Positions 51,356 to 60,595 of a stretch of 64,000 nucleotides of DNA are shown piece by piece. The DNA is taken from NCBI RefSeq assembly GCF_000612625.1, contig NZ_CCAS010000011.1, positions 1-64,000 of the forward strand, written 5' to 3'. This DNA is from Neobacillus jeddahensis (lineage in GTDB: Bacteria; Bacillota; Bacilli; Bacillales; Cytobacillaceae). A program made the translations under genes and the position numbers. Position 1 is the stretch's first letter; each line of letters begins with the position of its first letter. Under the pieces are notes generated by a model that was not told the DNA's origin, ran no database searches, and saw only the letters and a program-made list of their open reading frames with translations.

Positions 51356-52432
51356 CTAAAAATCGTAGTCGTTTGTATTGTCTTTCGTAAATACAATCCG
51401 CTCAGGTAAAACGATAATTCCTGAATCATCTACCTTATAATCGTAGCCTTGAATGGTGTTCGGCTCTACTTTAACCGTACCCATATCAGGAACATCTATA
51501 GAGTCCCCAACCTTCAGATCATTGCCCTTGGCTAACCAATAAGCTACATATACGGCAAGGGCACCCTGATCTGTTACATCCCATAAACCATGGTTGTTAA
51601 TGGTTCCATTTTCAATAAATTGTCTCATTGAATTGGGTGAAGCAAATCCTGTAATAATGACATCATCTGCTTTTAACCCTTTATTTTCAGCTGCTTGTGC
51701 CATTGCTGGTAGTGCTGTTGAGTCGGGACAAATTACGGCATCAATATCAGGGTAAGAATCTAAAATACTTTCTCCAACTTGTAAGGATTTTTGTTCATTG
51801 GCATCCCCAAATTGAGTTGTTACAAGTTCCCATTTTGGATATTTTTCTTTAATATATTTGTTTGCATAGTTCACCCATGAGTTTTGGTCCGGAACGGTTG
51901 GACTTGAATAGAACCAGCCGATTTTCTTAGCATCATCGGGATTATCCATTTGCTGCGCAGCCATATCAACAAGCATTTTACCTAAGATTTCTGGTGTTCC
52001 TTGGTTTACGTAAACAGAACGATATTTTGGATCCACATCCGAATCCCATGTGACCACTTTAACGCCGGCATCTAATGCCTTTTTCAATGCCTGGTTCAAA
52101 CCATCAGAAGAGACAGAAGAAATAGCTATCGCATCAGCACCGCTATTTACAGCACTATTTATTATTTGTACTTGGTTCGCGACCGTACCTTCTGGAGCAC
52201 CATCGTACTTTACTTTAAAACCAACTTTTTCACCCATTTCCTGCGCACCATCGTTTCCAGATTCAAAGAATGCATTCCCGGTCATTTTTGGAATGAATAC
52301 CACCTGAATATCTTTATCCTCTTTCTTCTTGCCTCCCCCTTCAGAAGCGTCATCATTGGATCCGCAAGCAGCCACAAATAACATCACAATTGCCACAACA
52401 ATGATTAGTTTAATAGATTTTAATTTTCTCAT
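51356..52432 (-). CDS. lsrB: AI-2 binding lipoprotein LsrB
   Basis: 358 residues from the ATG at 52432; a GTG two codons upstream is an alternative. A lipoprotein signal (LIIVVAIVMLFVAAC, lipobox Cys in VAAC) anchors the mature protein outside. The periplasmic-binding fold is of the LsrB/sugar type: VFIPKMTGNAFFESGNDGAQEMG, WDSDVDPKYRSVYVNQG, GFASPNSMRQFIENGT. It binds AI-2 (R-THMF form in E. coli and related). Ligand residues in this region are like those of Lsr proteins, giving strong support with the operon context. Confidence 0.92.
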   Translation of the reverse strand: MRKLKSIKLIIVVAIVMLFVAACGSNDDASEGGGKKKEDKDIQVVFIPKMTGNAFFESGNDGAQEMGEKVGFKVKYDGAPEGTVANQVQIINSAVNSGADAIAISSVSSDGLNQALKKALDAGVKVVTWDSDVDPKYRSVYVNQGTPEILGKMLVDMAAQQMDNPDDAKKIGWFYSSPTVPDQNSWVNYANKYIKEKYPKWELVTTQFGDANEQKSLQVGESILDSYPDIDAVICPDSTALPAMAQAAENKGLKADDVIITGFASPNSMRQFIENGTINNHGLWDVTDQGALAVYVAYWLAKGNDLKVGDSIDVPDMGTVKVEPNTIQGYDYKVDDSGIIVLPERIVFTKDNTNDYDF

Positions 52433-52438
52433 CGTCAC

Positions 52439-53437
52439 TTAACCTCCATTATTTTGTTTTTGTGTGATGATCCGTTTTACATTAAATCTGAAATCAGGAT
52501 TTATTCCCAGGAATGCAACTGAAACTATCAGAAGGCCCCCCGTTGCCAATCCTATATATTGGGTGGAAACCCCAGCCATTTGCAAGCCTATCTGCATAAA
52601 TCCCAATATGATACTGGCCAACGCTGTCCCAACAACCCCCCCTTTACCTCCGGTGATTAATGTTCCTCCTAACACAACGACAGTTAGAATCGGCATAAGA
52701 TATTCAGCACCATAATCAGATCTCGCGCTTCCTAAATAGGAAGTTAATACAACTCCTGCAATTCCAGCACTTAACCCTGACAGTACATATGTACTAGTAA
52801 TTATTTTTTTAGTATCAATCCCAGAGTACTCGGCTGTGTTTTGATTAATTCCTGTTAAGTATATATATCTGCCATACTTCGTGCGATGCAAAAGTATATA
52901 TGCGATGATAAACATGATGATAAATAAGATAACGGCATTCGGGATTCCCATGACTTCTCCATTTGCAATCCAGCTAAACCCCTCCGAAAACCCAGAAATT
53001 CCTTCATAGGTACTAACATCAGACACCCCTACCAACACAATGGCAATCCCACTATATAAAAGCATTCCGCCAAGGGTGATGATCATGGCTTGAACTCTTC
53101 CATATGCAATTAGGACCCCATTGAGAAAACCGCACAATCCACCAACTAAAATAGCGCAAATGATTGAAACCCAAATATTGATTCCAACCACTTGAGATAA
53201 GAGACCCGTAATTACAGAGGTTAACCCAATAATCGAAACTCCAGAAATATCAATTCCTCCTGTAATAACGACCAGTGTCACAAAAAATCCAATAATCGCT
53301 ATGGCAACAAAATCATTAAAACTATTTAACAAAATCGTCACATTCCAGAATCTGGGATTCATCATCCCAAATACGATCATTTCAACAACGATTAAGATGA
53401 ACAAAGTAAGGTTCCATTTCGGGATTTTATTTAACAT
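52439..53437 (-). CDS. lsrD: AI-2 ABC permease LsrD
   Basis: 332 residues from the ATG at 53437, after AAAGGAGG; the TTG 12 codons upstream lies before this ribosome-binding site. About nine hydrophobic segments with the ribose/AI-2 permease motif GGIDISGVSIIGLTSVITG and LGGTLITGGKGGVVGTALASIILGFMQIGLQMAGV. It forms the membrane channel with LsrC, 7 bp downstream of whose gene it begins, and is followed 6 bp later by lsrB. Confidence 0.9.
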   Translation of the reverse strand: MLNKIPKWNLTLFILIVVEMIVFGMMNPRFWNVTILLNSFNDFVAIAIIGFFVTLVVITGGIDISGVSIIGLTSVITGLLSQVVGINIWVSIICAILVGGLCGFLNGVLIAYGRVQAMIITLGGMLLYSGIAIVLVGVSDVSTYEGISGFSEGFSWIANGEVMGIPNAVILFIIMFIIAYILLHRTKYGRYIYLTGINQNTAEYSGIDTKKIITSTYVLSGLSAGIAGVVLTSYLGSARSDYGAEYLMPILTVVVLGGTLITGGKGGVVGTALASIILGFMQIGLQMAGVSTQYIGLATGGLLIVSVAFLGINPDFRFNVKRIITQKQNNGG

Positions 53438-53444
53438 GTCATAT

Positions 53445-54440
53445 CTAAGCCTCCTTTTGTAGAACTCTTGCATTTAATCTTACTTTCTTTGCCTTTTTAT
53501 TAGCGTTAAATGCAAGCAAGGCATCAATCACTACAATGATGATTAAGAGAGCACCCGAAATTGTATCATTCCAAAACGCTGGAACTTTCATAAAAACTAG
53601 AGCAGAATTGATTGATGTTAAAATAATGGCTCCTAACGCTGCGCCCACTACCGTTCCAATCCCACCTGCTAATGACACTCCACCAAGAACGCATGCTGCA
53701 ATAACAGTTAACTCAATTCCTACTCCGGCATTTGTTGAGACAAAGCCAATTTGACTAACAAAGATTAAGCCTGCTAAAGAAGCACATATTCCAGAAATGA
53801 CAAATGAATAGGCAATATATCTCTTCACAGGAATCCCTAATGAAATGGCTCCGTCTACGTTGTCACCAATAGCAGTGTAATATCTTCCCTTGCTGTTCTT
53901 TGATAGGTACACCTGAGCGAATATGACTCCAACAATGACGATGATAGATAATAAATTCACTCCAAATATGTCTATTTTTGAGAGTTCTTTCACGTTTGCC
54001 GGAATGTTTTCTACCCATTTACCATCTGTATAAATAACTTGAACCACTCTCGTAATGGAGAGTAAGGCTAACGTCATAATAAACGAAGAAATTTTTAATT
54101 TTATTAATCCAAACCCATTAATAAGTCCAATGAATGCTCCTATTCCTATAGCAGCGAGTACAGCTAGAAAAATATTCCCCCCGTCTCTAAGAATGGTTCC
54201 GCAAACGGCTGCACTTAAGCCCAGGGTTCCACCAATTGAAATATCTAAATTCCCCGTTAACAAGACAAAGGTCATCCCTACCGTTAGAACAATATAAATC
54301 AAGCTGCTTTTCAGAGATTTATCGATATTCTGTAACGATAAATAGTCAGTATTTATGAAACCCACAACCACAAAAAGAAGGATTAAAAATATAAAAGTTC
54401 TAAATTCTCGTTGTTTGATTATTTTTGAAAATCTAGTCAT
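53445..54440 (-). CDS. lsrC: AI-2 ABC permease LsrC
   Basis: 331 residues from the ATG at 54440 after AAGGAGGTGAT; it overlaps the end of lsrA by 8 bases. Nine to ten hydrophobic segments, with TGNLDISIGGTLGLSAAVCG and VLGGVSLAGGIGTVVGAALGAIILTSINSALV, the BPD_transp_2 permease signature. It pairs with LsrD to move AI-2 inward, energised by LsrA. Confidence 0.9.
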   Translation of the reverse strand: MTRFSKIIKQREFRTFIFLILLFVVVGFINTDYLSLQNIDKSLKSSLIYIVLTVGMTFVLLTGNLDISIGGTLGLSAAVCGTILRDGGNIFLAVLAAIGIGAFIGLINGFGLIKLKISSFIMTLALLSITRVVQVIYTDGKWVENIPANVKELSKIDIFGVNLLSIIVIVGVIFAQVYLSKNSKGRYYTAIGDNVDGAISLGIPVKRYIAYSFVISGICASLAGLIFVSQIGFVSTNAGVGIELTVIAACVLGGVSLAGGIGTVVGAALGAIILTSINSALVFMKVPAFWNDTISGALLIIIVVIDALLAFNANKKAKKVRLNARVLQKEA

Positions 54441-55941
54441 GTGCCCTATCACCTCCTTCAAATGTTCCAAAAGATGCTTTCATCACATTGACTGCATTAA
54501 TTTCGTCTAAGTTTAAGCAAACCTTGCACGTTCCCTGATAGACAGCAAAGATGCGGTCACTTATTCTTTCGATTTCTTCAAGATCAGAAGAAATGAGCAG
54601 AATGGAAAATCCCTGGTTTTTTAATTCTGTTATGATGGAATAGATATCCCCCCTTGCAGCCGCATCAATTCCTCTTGTTGGTTCATCCATAATGATTATT
54701 TTGGGATTCACGGATAACGCCCTTGCAATCACAGCCTTCTGCTGATTTCCGCCTGATAGTGATTTGATTTCATCCTCCTGAGAATTCACCTTAATTCTTA
54801 ATCTATCAATATACTGATGGGCCACTTGTTCTTCTAACTTTTTCTTAATAAAAAAACCGCTCCGTTTCATCATTTGTGAGGTGATATTATTCCTTACAGA
54901 AGTTATCGAAAAAATACCGTTTAAAAATCGATCTTCAGGTATATAAGCCAGACCGCTGTCCACCGTTTCATTGATGGACAACTTTGTGATGTCTTTTCCA
55001 TCAAGATAGACCTTCCCGCTCTGGATAGGATTAATTCCGTAAATCGCTTCAGCAATTTCCGTTCGTCCAGCCCCAACCAGCCCAGCGAGACCAACAACCT
55101 CACCCTTATAAACGTCAAAACTAATATTCTTAAATCCATCTCCAACGATGTTATCCACTTTAAGAATCGGTTTTTCTCCCTCATGGTTGGATTTTCGTCT
55201 TTCAAACGTCTCTTGGTGATGATCCTCGTTTTCAGCAGGAAGCAGCCCCTGAATCAGCATTTCTTTCGTAAATTCAGCTATTTTTCCTTTCAAAGTTACT
55301 TTTCCGTCTCGTAATATGACTACATGCGTGGAAATCTGAAAGACTTCATCCAGTCGGTGGGTAATATAGAAAATTCCAACCCCGGCATTCTTTAACTGCT
55401 CAATGACTTTGAAAAGAGCCTCTGTTTCTGAAAACGTTAAAGTAGAAGTTGGTTCATCCAGAATTAACACTTTTGACTTTCTTAAAAGTCCTCTTATGAT
55501 CTCTAGCTGTTGTTGCTCCGCAATACTTAGTGTAGCTGCTATTCGTTTCAGATCGATATTCCAGCCTAATTCTTTAATTAGTTTTATTGACTCTTCCTTA
55601 ACTTCCTTTTTATCCTTACGAAATCCAATCGTAAGGTTTTGTTCAACCGTCATATTAGGAAATAACAGCGGCTCCTGGGGCACTAAATAAATGCCTCTTT
55701 CATGCGCTGCAAAAGGATTTAAATGATCTGCCTTTTCACCATTAATTTCAATTATTCCGCCTTCTGGTTTGTAAATTCCTGTGAGAATTTTCATTAGGGT
55801 GCTCTTCCCTGCCCCATTACCACCGATAATAGAGATAACCTCGGACTCATTCAGTTCTAATGAAACCCCTTCTAAAACTGTATTCCGATTAAAAGACTTT
55901 CGAATATTCTCCAATCTCACTAAGTTCTTCGGCGCCTGCAT
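54433..55941 (-). CDS. lsrA: AI-2 ABC transporter ATPase LsrA
   Basis: 502 residues from the ATG at 55941 after AGGTGG. Two fused ATPase domains of the sugar (RbsA/LsrA) type: first with Walker A GGNGAGKST and LSIAEQQQLEIIRGLL, second with GLVGAGRTE in place of a canonical Walker A, LSGGNQQKAVIARAL and IIIMDEPTRGID. It is the first gene of the lsr import operon, divergent from lsrR, and drives uptake of AI-2 by LsrC, LsrD and LsrB. Overlap with lsrC shows tight coupling. Confidence 0.92.
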   Translation of the reverse strand: MQAPKNLVRLENIRKSFNRNTVLEGVSLELNESEVISIIGGNGAGKSTLMKILTGIYKPEGGIIEINGEKADHLNPFAAHERGIYLVPQEPLLFPNMTVEQNLTIGFRKDKKEVKEESIKLIKELGWNIDLKRIAATLSIAEQQQLEIIRGLLRKSKVLILDEPTSTLTFSETEALFKVIEQLKNAGVGIFYITHRLDEVFQISTHVVILRDGKVTLKGKIAEFTKEMLIQGLLPAENEDHHQETFERRKSNHEGEKPILKVDNIVGDGFKNISFDVYKGEVVGLAGLVGAGRTEIAEAIYGINPIQSGKVYLDGKDITKLSINETVDSGLAYIPEDRFLNGIFSITSVRNNITSQMMKRSGFFIKKKLEEQVAHQYIDRLRIKVNSQEDEIKSLSGGNQQKAVIARALSVNPKIIIMDEPTRGIDAAARGDIYSIITELKNQGFSILLISSDLEEIERISDRIFAVYQGTCKVCLNLDEINAVNVMKASFGTFEGGDRAHD

Positions 55942-56216
55942 CCTATCCACCTACCTTAGCACTATTCATGTAATCGCTTACTTTTTTATCATTCTATTAC
56001 TGATTCATACATTTTATTAACAAACAAACATTTTATTATTTTCTATATTTTAGATTTTTCAAGTTTATAAATAACCCTATATACCTTCATAGTAATCCCT
56101 CGTAGATTATATGAACTATGCATAATTTTCATTACATCCTTATTACAATAGATAAAGGTTATGAAAATTCAACAGAGCGGAGTTTTGCTGTTACTTTTGT
56201 TTTACCGAAAATCAAA

Positions 56217-56237
56217 TGTAACACAATTGTTTTAACA
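56217..56237. promoter_or_regulatory. LsrR operator candidate in the divergent promoter
   Basis: TGTAACACAATTGTTTTAACA is an imperfect palindrome centred on CAATTG. TTTGTTTTA recurs on both sides (near 56197 and 56246). It lies between lsrA and lsrR and is a natural site for SorC-type LsrR. The rest of the 329-bp divergent region is AT-rich without a clear single promoter. Confidence 0.45.
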
Positions 56238-56279
56238 TAAAATTTTTGTTTTAAAAATAAACTAAAAGGAGTGATGACC

Positions 56280-57200
56280 ATGACATATGAAAATAGCCTT
56301 ATCATTAAAATCGCATGGAAATATTACATTGAAGGAATGACACAAAATGAAATAGCAGAGTCTTTAACACTATCAAGAATGAAAGTGATTAAATACCTAG
56401 ATATAGCTAAAGCAAACAACATTATACAATTTAAAATCAATCTAGATAAATTTGTTAACATGGATCTGCAAAATAAAATAAAGAAGCAATATAAATTGCA
56501 GGATATTTATATCGTTCCAGCCTCTAACAATCATTCGATTGATAGTCTTACAAAAGCCGCTGCCCAATATATAGAAGACAGAATTACCAGCGATACCATG
56601 ATTAATGTAGGTTATGGGCAAGCCGTTTCAAGAACCTTGGGACACTTAAATATTTCGACAAAGTATAAAGTCACTTTTGTTTCTTTATCTGGCGGAGTAA
56701 GATTTTACATTCCGACAGCAGTAGAATCATCATCCGATTATTACACAAATCCTAATTACAACCATTACATTATGCCTGCCCCATTATTGGTATCCTCAAA
56801 ACAGCTTGCTGAACAGTTAATTCATGAAAAACCAATCAAAAAAATCTTTGAAATGATCCCTTACTCTACGATCACGATCATTGGCATTGGAGCGGTAAAT
56901 GAACGGGCCACCATTGTCAAGGAAGGATATTTGAACACCAATGAAATGGAAATCTATAAATCAATGGGGGCTGTGGGAGATTTATTAAGCCAATTTTATG
57001 ATATTAATGGCAATGTTTTAGATCTTAAATTGCACAAACAACTAATTAGTACTGATATCAATCTATTAAAATCACTGAACCATGTTGTTGCCGTGGCTGG
57101 TGGCCTCGAAAAAAGAGAAGCCATTATCGGGGCATTAAAAGGGGGCTATATAAATGTATTAATTACAGATGAAGTCTTAGCCAAAGCTCTTCTTGAATGA
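56280..57200 (+). CDS. lsrR: AI-2 responsive repressor LsrR
   Basis: 306 residues of the SorC/DeoR family. An N-terminal helix-turn-helix (about 15-50; YYIEGMTQNEIAESLTLSRMKVIKYLDIAKANN) precedes the sugar-phosphate-binding SorC effector domain (INVGYGQAVSRTLGHLN, VTFVSLSGGVRFYIP, ITIIGIGAVNERATI). Phospho-AI-2 made by LsrK releases the repressor from the lsr promoter. The ATG at 56280 is chosen because it has 8 nt spacing from AAAGGAG; two earlier in-frame starts lie too close to it. lsrK follows 53 bp downstream. Confidence 0.92.
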   Translation: MTYENSLIIKIAWKYYIEGMTQNEIAESLTLSRMKVIKYLDIAKANNIIQFKINLDKFVNMDLQNKIKKQYKLQDIYIVPASNNHSIDSLTKAAAQYIEDRITSDTMINVGYGQAVSRTLGHLNISTKYKVTFVSLSGGVRFYIPTAVESSSDYYTNPNYNHYIMPAPLLVSSKQLAEQLIHEKPIKKIFEMIPYSTITIIGIGAVNERATIVKEGYLNTNEMEIYKSMGAVGDLLSQFYDINGNVLDLKLHKQLISTDINLLKSLNHVVAVAGGLEKREAIIGALKGGYINVLITDEVLAKALLE

Positions 57201-57253
57201 AGGGTTTCTGATTATTCATCTCTATTAAATTTTAGAAAGGAAGATGAAGTCAC

Positions 57254-58813
57254 ATGGAAAAGTACTTAATGGCGATTGATGCCGGAACTGGCAGTGTCAG
57301 AGTCATTTTATTCGACATATTCGGAAATGAATACTGTGTTACACAATCAGAATGGACCCATCTAGAGGATAAAAGGTATCCAGGTTCGATGGATTTTGAT
57401 ATCAACAAAAATATTGAACTAATTATCCATCTAATTAAGGAAAGCTTGGCAAAGAGTAAGGTTAATCCAGAAAAAATTGTCTCCATTTCCACAACAAGCA
57501 TGCGTGAAGCCATTGTCTTATACGATGAAAACGGCATGGAACTATGGGCCTGTGCTAACGTTGATTCAAGATCCAATGATGAAGTCGCTAACTTATATAA
57601 AATAAGTGACACAATCGAATCAGAGATTCATCATGTTTCTGGACAGACCTTTTCATTAAGTGCTATTCCTAGAATCCTTTGGGTAAAAAATAATATCCCT
57701 GAAACATACAACAAAATCAAATATGTTACGATGCTGAACGACTGGATTACATATCGCTTGACCGATGTGATTTCTGTAGAGCCTTCTAATGGTTGTACGA
57801 CTGGTCTTTTCAATCTAAAAAATAGAGTTTGGGATCCAAATATTTCAGAAATGGTAAATATTAAGAATGATATTTTTCCAATTGTAAATGAAAGCGGATC
57901 CATTATTGGCCATGTTACCGAGGACTTTTCGGTACTCACCGGATTAAGCACTCAAACTTTAGTTGTTGCGGGGGGCGGCGATGCCCAATTAGGATGCATC
58001 GGCATGGGGGTCATCAATGAAGGAGATGCAGCAGTTTTAGGTGGGAGTTTCTGGCAATACGAGTATACAACCAATCAGGTCGAAATCAATGATAACTGTA
58101 AAGTAAGAGTTAATTGCCACGCGATTCCAAATACATGGCAATATGAAGCCATCGCCTTCTTTCCAGGATTAATCATGCGATGGTTCAGAGATACGTTTTG
58201 TGAGCTTGAAGCCTTCCTGCAAAAGGAAAGTGGCGAAAGTATTTATGCCCAAATGGAGAAAAGAGCTCAAAGTGTACCCGCTGGATGTAATAGAATGATC
58301 TGCACTTTTTCCGATAAAATGAATTACTTTTCATGGAAACATGCGGCGCCAAGTTTCGTAGATTTTAAATTTGATAGTTCGTTTAATAAAGCAACCTTTT
58401 ATAGAGCCATAATGGAAAATGCGGCTTTTGTCACAAGAGGGAATATCGAAACCGTTTCCAAATCAACAAACAAATCACCAGAAACTATTATTTTTGGTGG
58501 AGGTGCATCAAAAAGTGACTTATGGGGCCAAATTGTTGCAGATGTTCTTAATAAGAAAGTAAAAATTCCCGTTGTAAAGGAAGCGACCGCTCTTGGTGCG
58601 GCAATTTGTGCAGGCGTAGGAGCAGGTGTTTATCGAAGTTTTAATGAAGCTATCGATCAAGTGGTAAAATTTGAAAAAACCTTTGAACCTAACGAAGCGA
58701 ACCGCTTCATTTATGAAGAATTATATAAAAAGTGGGAAGCTGTGTACAAGGTACAACTAGATCTAGCAGATCAAGGATACACAAACCATATGTGGATTGC
58801 CCCAGGACTATAA
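57254..58813 (+). CDS. lsrK: Autoinducer-2 kinase LsrK
   Basis: 519 residues, the length of E. coli LsrK. FGGY-kinase landmarks: YLMAIDAGTGSVRVILFD (phosphate 1), SMREAIVLYDENGMELWACANVDSR, VVAGGGDAQLGCIGMGV and IIFGGGASKSDLWGQIVADVLNKKV (the FGGY signature region), then ATALGAAICAGVGAG. It phosphorylates imported DPD/AI-2 in the cytoplasm, trapping it and making the inducer for LsrR. It is transcribed with lsrR and a cupin gene, away from the import operon. Confidence 0.94.
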   Translation: MEKYLMAIDAGTGSVRVILFDIFGNEYCVTQSEWTHLEDKRYPGSMDFDINKNIELIIHLIKESLAKSKVNPEKIVSISTTSMREAIVLYDENGMELWACANVDSRSNDEVANLYKISDTIESEIHHVSGQTFSLSAIPRILWVKNNIPETYNKIKYVTMLNDWITYRLTDVISVEPSNGCTTGLFNLKNRVWDPNISEMVNIKNDIFPIVNESGSIIGHVTEDFSVLTGLSTQTLVVAGGGDAQLGCIGMGVINEGDAAVLGGSFWQYEYTTNQVEINDNCKVRVNCHAIPNTWQYEAIAFFPGLIMRWFRDTFCELEAFLQKESGESIYAQMEKRAQSVPAGCNRMICTFSDKMNYFSWKHAAPSFVDFKFDSSFNKATFYRAIMENAAFVTRGNIETVSKSTNKSPETIIFGGGASKSDLWGQIVADVLNKKVKIPVVKEATALGAAICAGVGAGVYRSFNEAIDQVVKFEKTFEPNEANRFIYEELYKKWEAVYKVQLDLADQGYTNHMWIAPGL

Positions 58814-58836
58814 TACATCTAAAGGAGTGAAACAAA

Positions 58837-59193
58837 ATGACTGTTATTAACGAGAATGAGCGAGAATACCGATTTGGTAATAGTGGGCCAAAGTACCTTA
58901 TGAAAGGGCCGAGAATGAATTTCGGTGTCGTTGTGCTACAACCAGGACAGGATTTTACAGCACACTATCATAACGTTATGGAGGAAAACTTCTTTATCTT
59001 AGAGGGAGAGCTAGAAATTCATATAGACGAGGAAATTTTCCAATGTAAACAAGGAGACTTTGTTCATGTTGAACCCCATAAAGTCCACTATTTAATCAAC
59101 AAGGGAGATACTGTCTTTAAAGCAGCTTTTATGTTAGCGCCTTATCAAGAAAAAGATAAGGTTGAAGTTGATTACAAGCCATACGGAAATTAA
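58837..59193 (+). CDS. Cupin protein in the lsrG position
   Basis: 118 residues making a single cupin barrel. Metal-binding motif 1 is PGQDFTAHYHNVMEENFFILEGE (His43, His45, Glu49/50), motif 2 is GDFVHVEPHKVHYLIN. It is unlike LsrG, which is a ferredoxin-like ABM-domain isomerase acting on phospho-AI-2, yet it is encoded 23 bp after lsrK and no lsrG is present. It may therefore be a non-homologous replacement for LsrG, or a sensor/binder of an AI-2 derivative; this is inference. The ATG at 58837 follows AAAGGAGTGAAACAAA. Confidence 0.88.
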   Translation: MTVINENEREYRFGNSGPKYLMKGPRMNFGVVVLQPGQDFTAHYHNVMEENFFILEGELEIHIDEEIFQCKQGDFVHVEPHKVHYLINKGDTVFKAAFMLAPYQEKDKVEVDYKPYGN

Positions 59194-59259
59194 AACAAGA
59201 AACCACGGATACCATGGTTGTCAAAAAGCTTATTTTATAATGAAGCAATAAAACGTACT

Positions 59260-59286
59260 GGCGAACAGTGATTAGAACTGTTCGTC
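59260..59286 (+). terminator. Terminator of lsrR-lsrK-cupin
   Basis: GGCGAACAGT (59260-59269) pairs with ACTGTTCGTC (59277-59286; one G-U), loop 7 nt, then TTATTAATT. Confidence 0.6.
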
Positions 59287-59350
59287 TTATTAATTCGCTG
59301 TCCATTTACAGCGATTTGCTTTAATGCGGTTACTTTTGGCAAAAGATTGT

Positions 59351-59887
59351 TTAGCGCCCCTCGTGTTCATTTTCTTCATAAAACAGTACCTTCCAAGCCC
59401 CAAATTCATTTAACAACTCTTTAGGCTTCAGTTTATACTGATTGGATACACCTTGGCCCTCCTGACTTGGCGACTGATAATAAGTCTCCATAAATAAGTA
59501 CCCATCTTTTTTAAGAATATCTTTTATAAGAGGAAATAGGTTTCGATCAAGGTAATAGGTCATCACAATGATGTCAAAGGATTGGTTTTGCCAGTTGAAT
59601 GGATTCAATCCAGTTAGATCAGCCACCTGAGCATCAAGTGAGAGGCCCTTTTTTTCTGCTTGATCCTGAATAAACGCAATCGCAACATCTGAAAGATCCA
59701 TTGCTTGTACACGATAATTCTTTTGCGCTAGAAACAAACTGTTCCCACCAAGACCGCATGCTAGGTCAAGAGCCCTACCCCCAGATAGATAATCCGATAG
59801 CTTCATTAATCTCGGATTCGGGGTGGGATCTGACATTTGTTTCATCCGTTCCCGATGTTTTGTGTTCCATTTTAATTTTATGTTCAT
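59351..59887 (-). CDS. SAM-dependent methyltransferase (TehB-like)
   Basis: 178 residues from the ATG at 59887, which follows GAGGTG at 7 nt. Class I methyltransferase fold: motif I LDLACGLGGNSLFLAQ (about 40-55), VQAMDLSDVAIAF, then FDIIVMTYYLDRNLFPLIKDILKKDGYLFMETY. It is close to TehB/UbiE-like small methyltransferases; the acceptor cannot be told. It lies between the lsr unit and a GbsR-type regulator, and its upstream DNA carries the large palindromic repeat at 59908-59967. Confidence 0.88.
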   Translation of the reverse strand: MNIKLKWNTKHRERMKQMSDPTPNPRLMKLSDYLSGGRALDLACGLGGNSLFLAQKNYRVQAMDLSDVAIAFIQDQAEKKGLSLDAQVADLTGLNPFNWQNQSFDIIVMTYYLDRNLFPLIKDILKKDGYLFMETYYQSPSQEGQGVSNQYKLKPKELLNEFGAWKVLFYEENEHEGR

Positions 59888-59907
59888 TCCTTTACACCTC
59901 ACAGTAA

Positions 59908-59967
59908 CCAGGGGGACGGTTCTTGTGGCTTACTAATGTAGTAGATCCACTAGAACCGTCCCCCTGG
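59908..59967. repeat. GGGGACGGTTCT palindromic repeat, copy 3 (most complete)
   Basis: CCAGGGGGACGGTTCT (59908-59923) is mirrored exactly by AGAACCGTCCCCCTGG (59952-59967), with GTGG/CCAC continuing inward. It lies after the GbsR-type gene and before the methyltransferase gene, both minus strand, and could also act as a terminator. Confidence 0.85.
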
Positions 59968-59979
59968 CTCACCCCTGGT

Positions 59980-60513
59980 TCATTCCATGCTCATTTTTGG
60001 GATAAAGTCGAAGATCTCGTGTGATTCAAATGATTGGATGAGTCGGTTTAGCCAATCCAGATATTCTATGCCTGAATAGAGCTTTTTTAAGTCTTTTTCA
60101 AGTAACTCCTTTGATTCCACATCAAGATCGTCCTTATCCCTTATCTCTTGTAATTCGGAAATAAATTTTTTCAATTCATTGGTTTGCGGAACGACTGATT
60201 TTCGCCAGTGATAGCAAAAGAATTTGATAAAACTATCATAGTTATCTTCTTCCACCTGGTAAATATCCTTTCGTTCTCCTTTTTTCCAAATCTTTTTCAC
60301 TAATCCCATTTCGTCCAGTTCTCTAACAGCAATACTCATACTTGCTTTACTCATGCCCAACAGTTCTGTCATATCATCTAAGGTCATCGGTTTTTCATAA
60401 TAATACATCACCGACATTAAACGTTTAAGGGTATTAGGCATGGAGAATAATGTTTGATGATCAGAGTTAAAATCAATGATTTGATCTCTCACCCTCTTGA
60501 AGTTTTCATTCAA
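59980..60513 (-). CDS. GbsR/MarR-type transcriptional regulator
   Basis: 177 residues. A winged helix-turn-helix (about 25-95; NTLKRLMSVMYYYEKPMTLDDMTELLGMSKASMSIAVRELDEMGLVKKIWKKGERKDIYQVEEDNY) is followed by a helical dimer/effector part (about 100-170). It belongs to the GbsR group, which in Bacillus senses choline or related compounds. The start is a TTG at 60513 with a weak ribosome-binding site. A sigma-A-like promoter lies about 45 bp upstream, separate from the amidohydrolase gene. Confidence 0.85.
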   Translation of the reverse strand: MNENFKRVRDQIIDFNSDHQTLFSMPNTLKRLMSVMYYYEKPMTLDDMTELLGMSKASMSIAVRELDEMGLVKKIWKKGERKDIYQVEEDNYDSFIKFFCYHWRKSVVPQTNELKKFISELQEIRDKDDLDVESKELLEKDLKKLYSGIEYLDWLNRLIQSFESHEIFDFIPKMSME

Positions 60514-60555
60514 TCCATTTTCACCATCTTTATCAAAATTTCAACGTGGTACTCC

Positions 60556-60584
60556 TATCTATTAATTTATACTAAATTTGTCAA
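60556..60584 (-). promoter_or_regulatory. Promoter of the GbsR-type gene
   Basis: -35 TTGACA (60579-60584), 17-nt spacer, -10 TAGATA (60556-60561) on the minus strand. Confidence 0.55.
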
Positions 60585-60595
60585 TAAATATAGGA

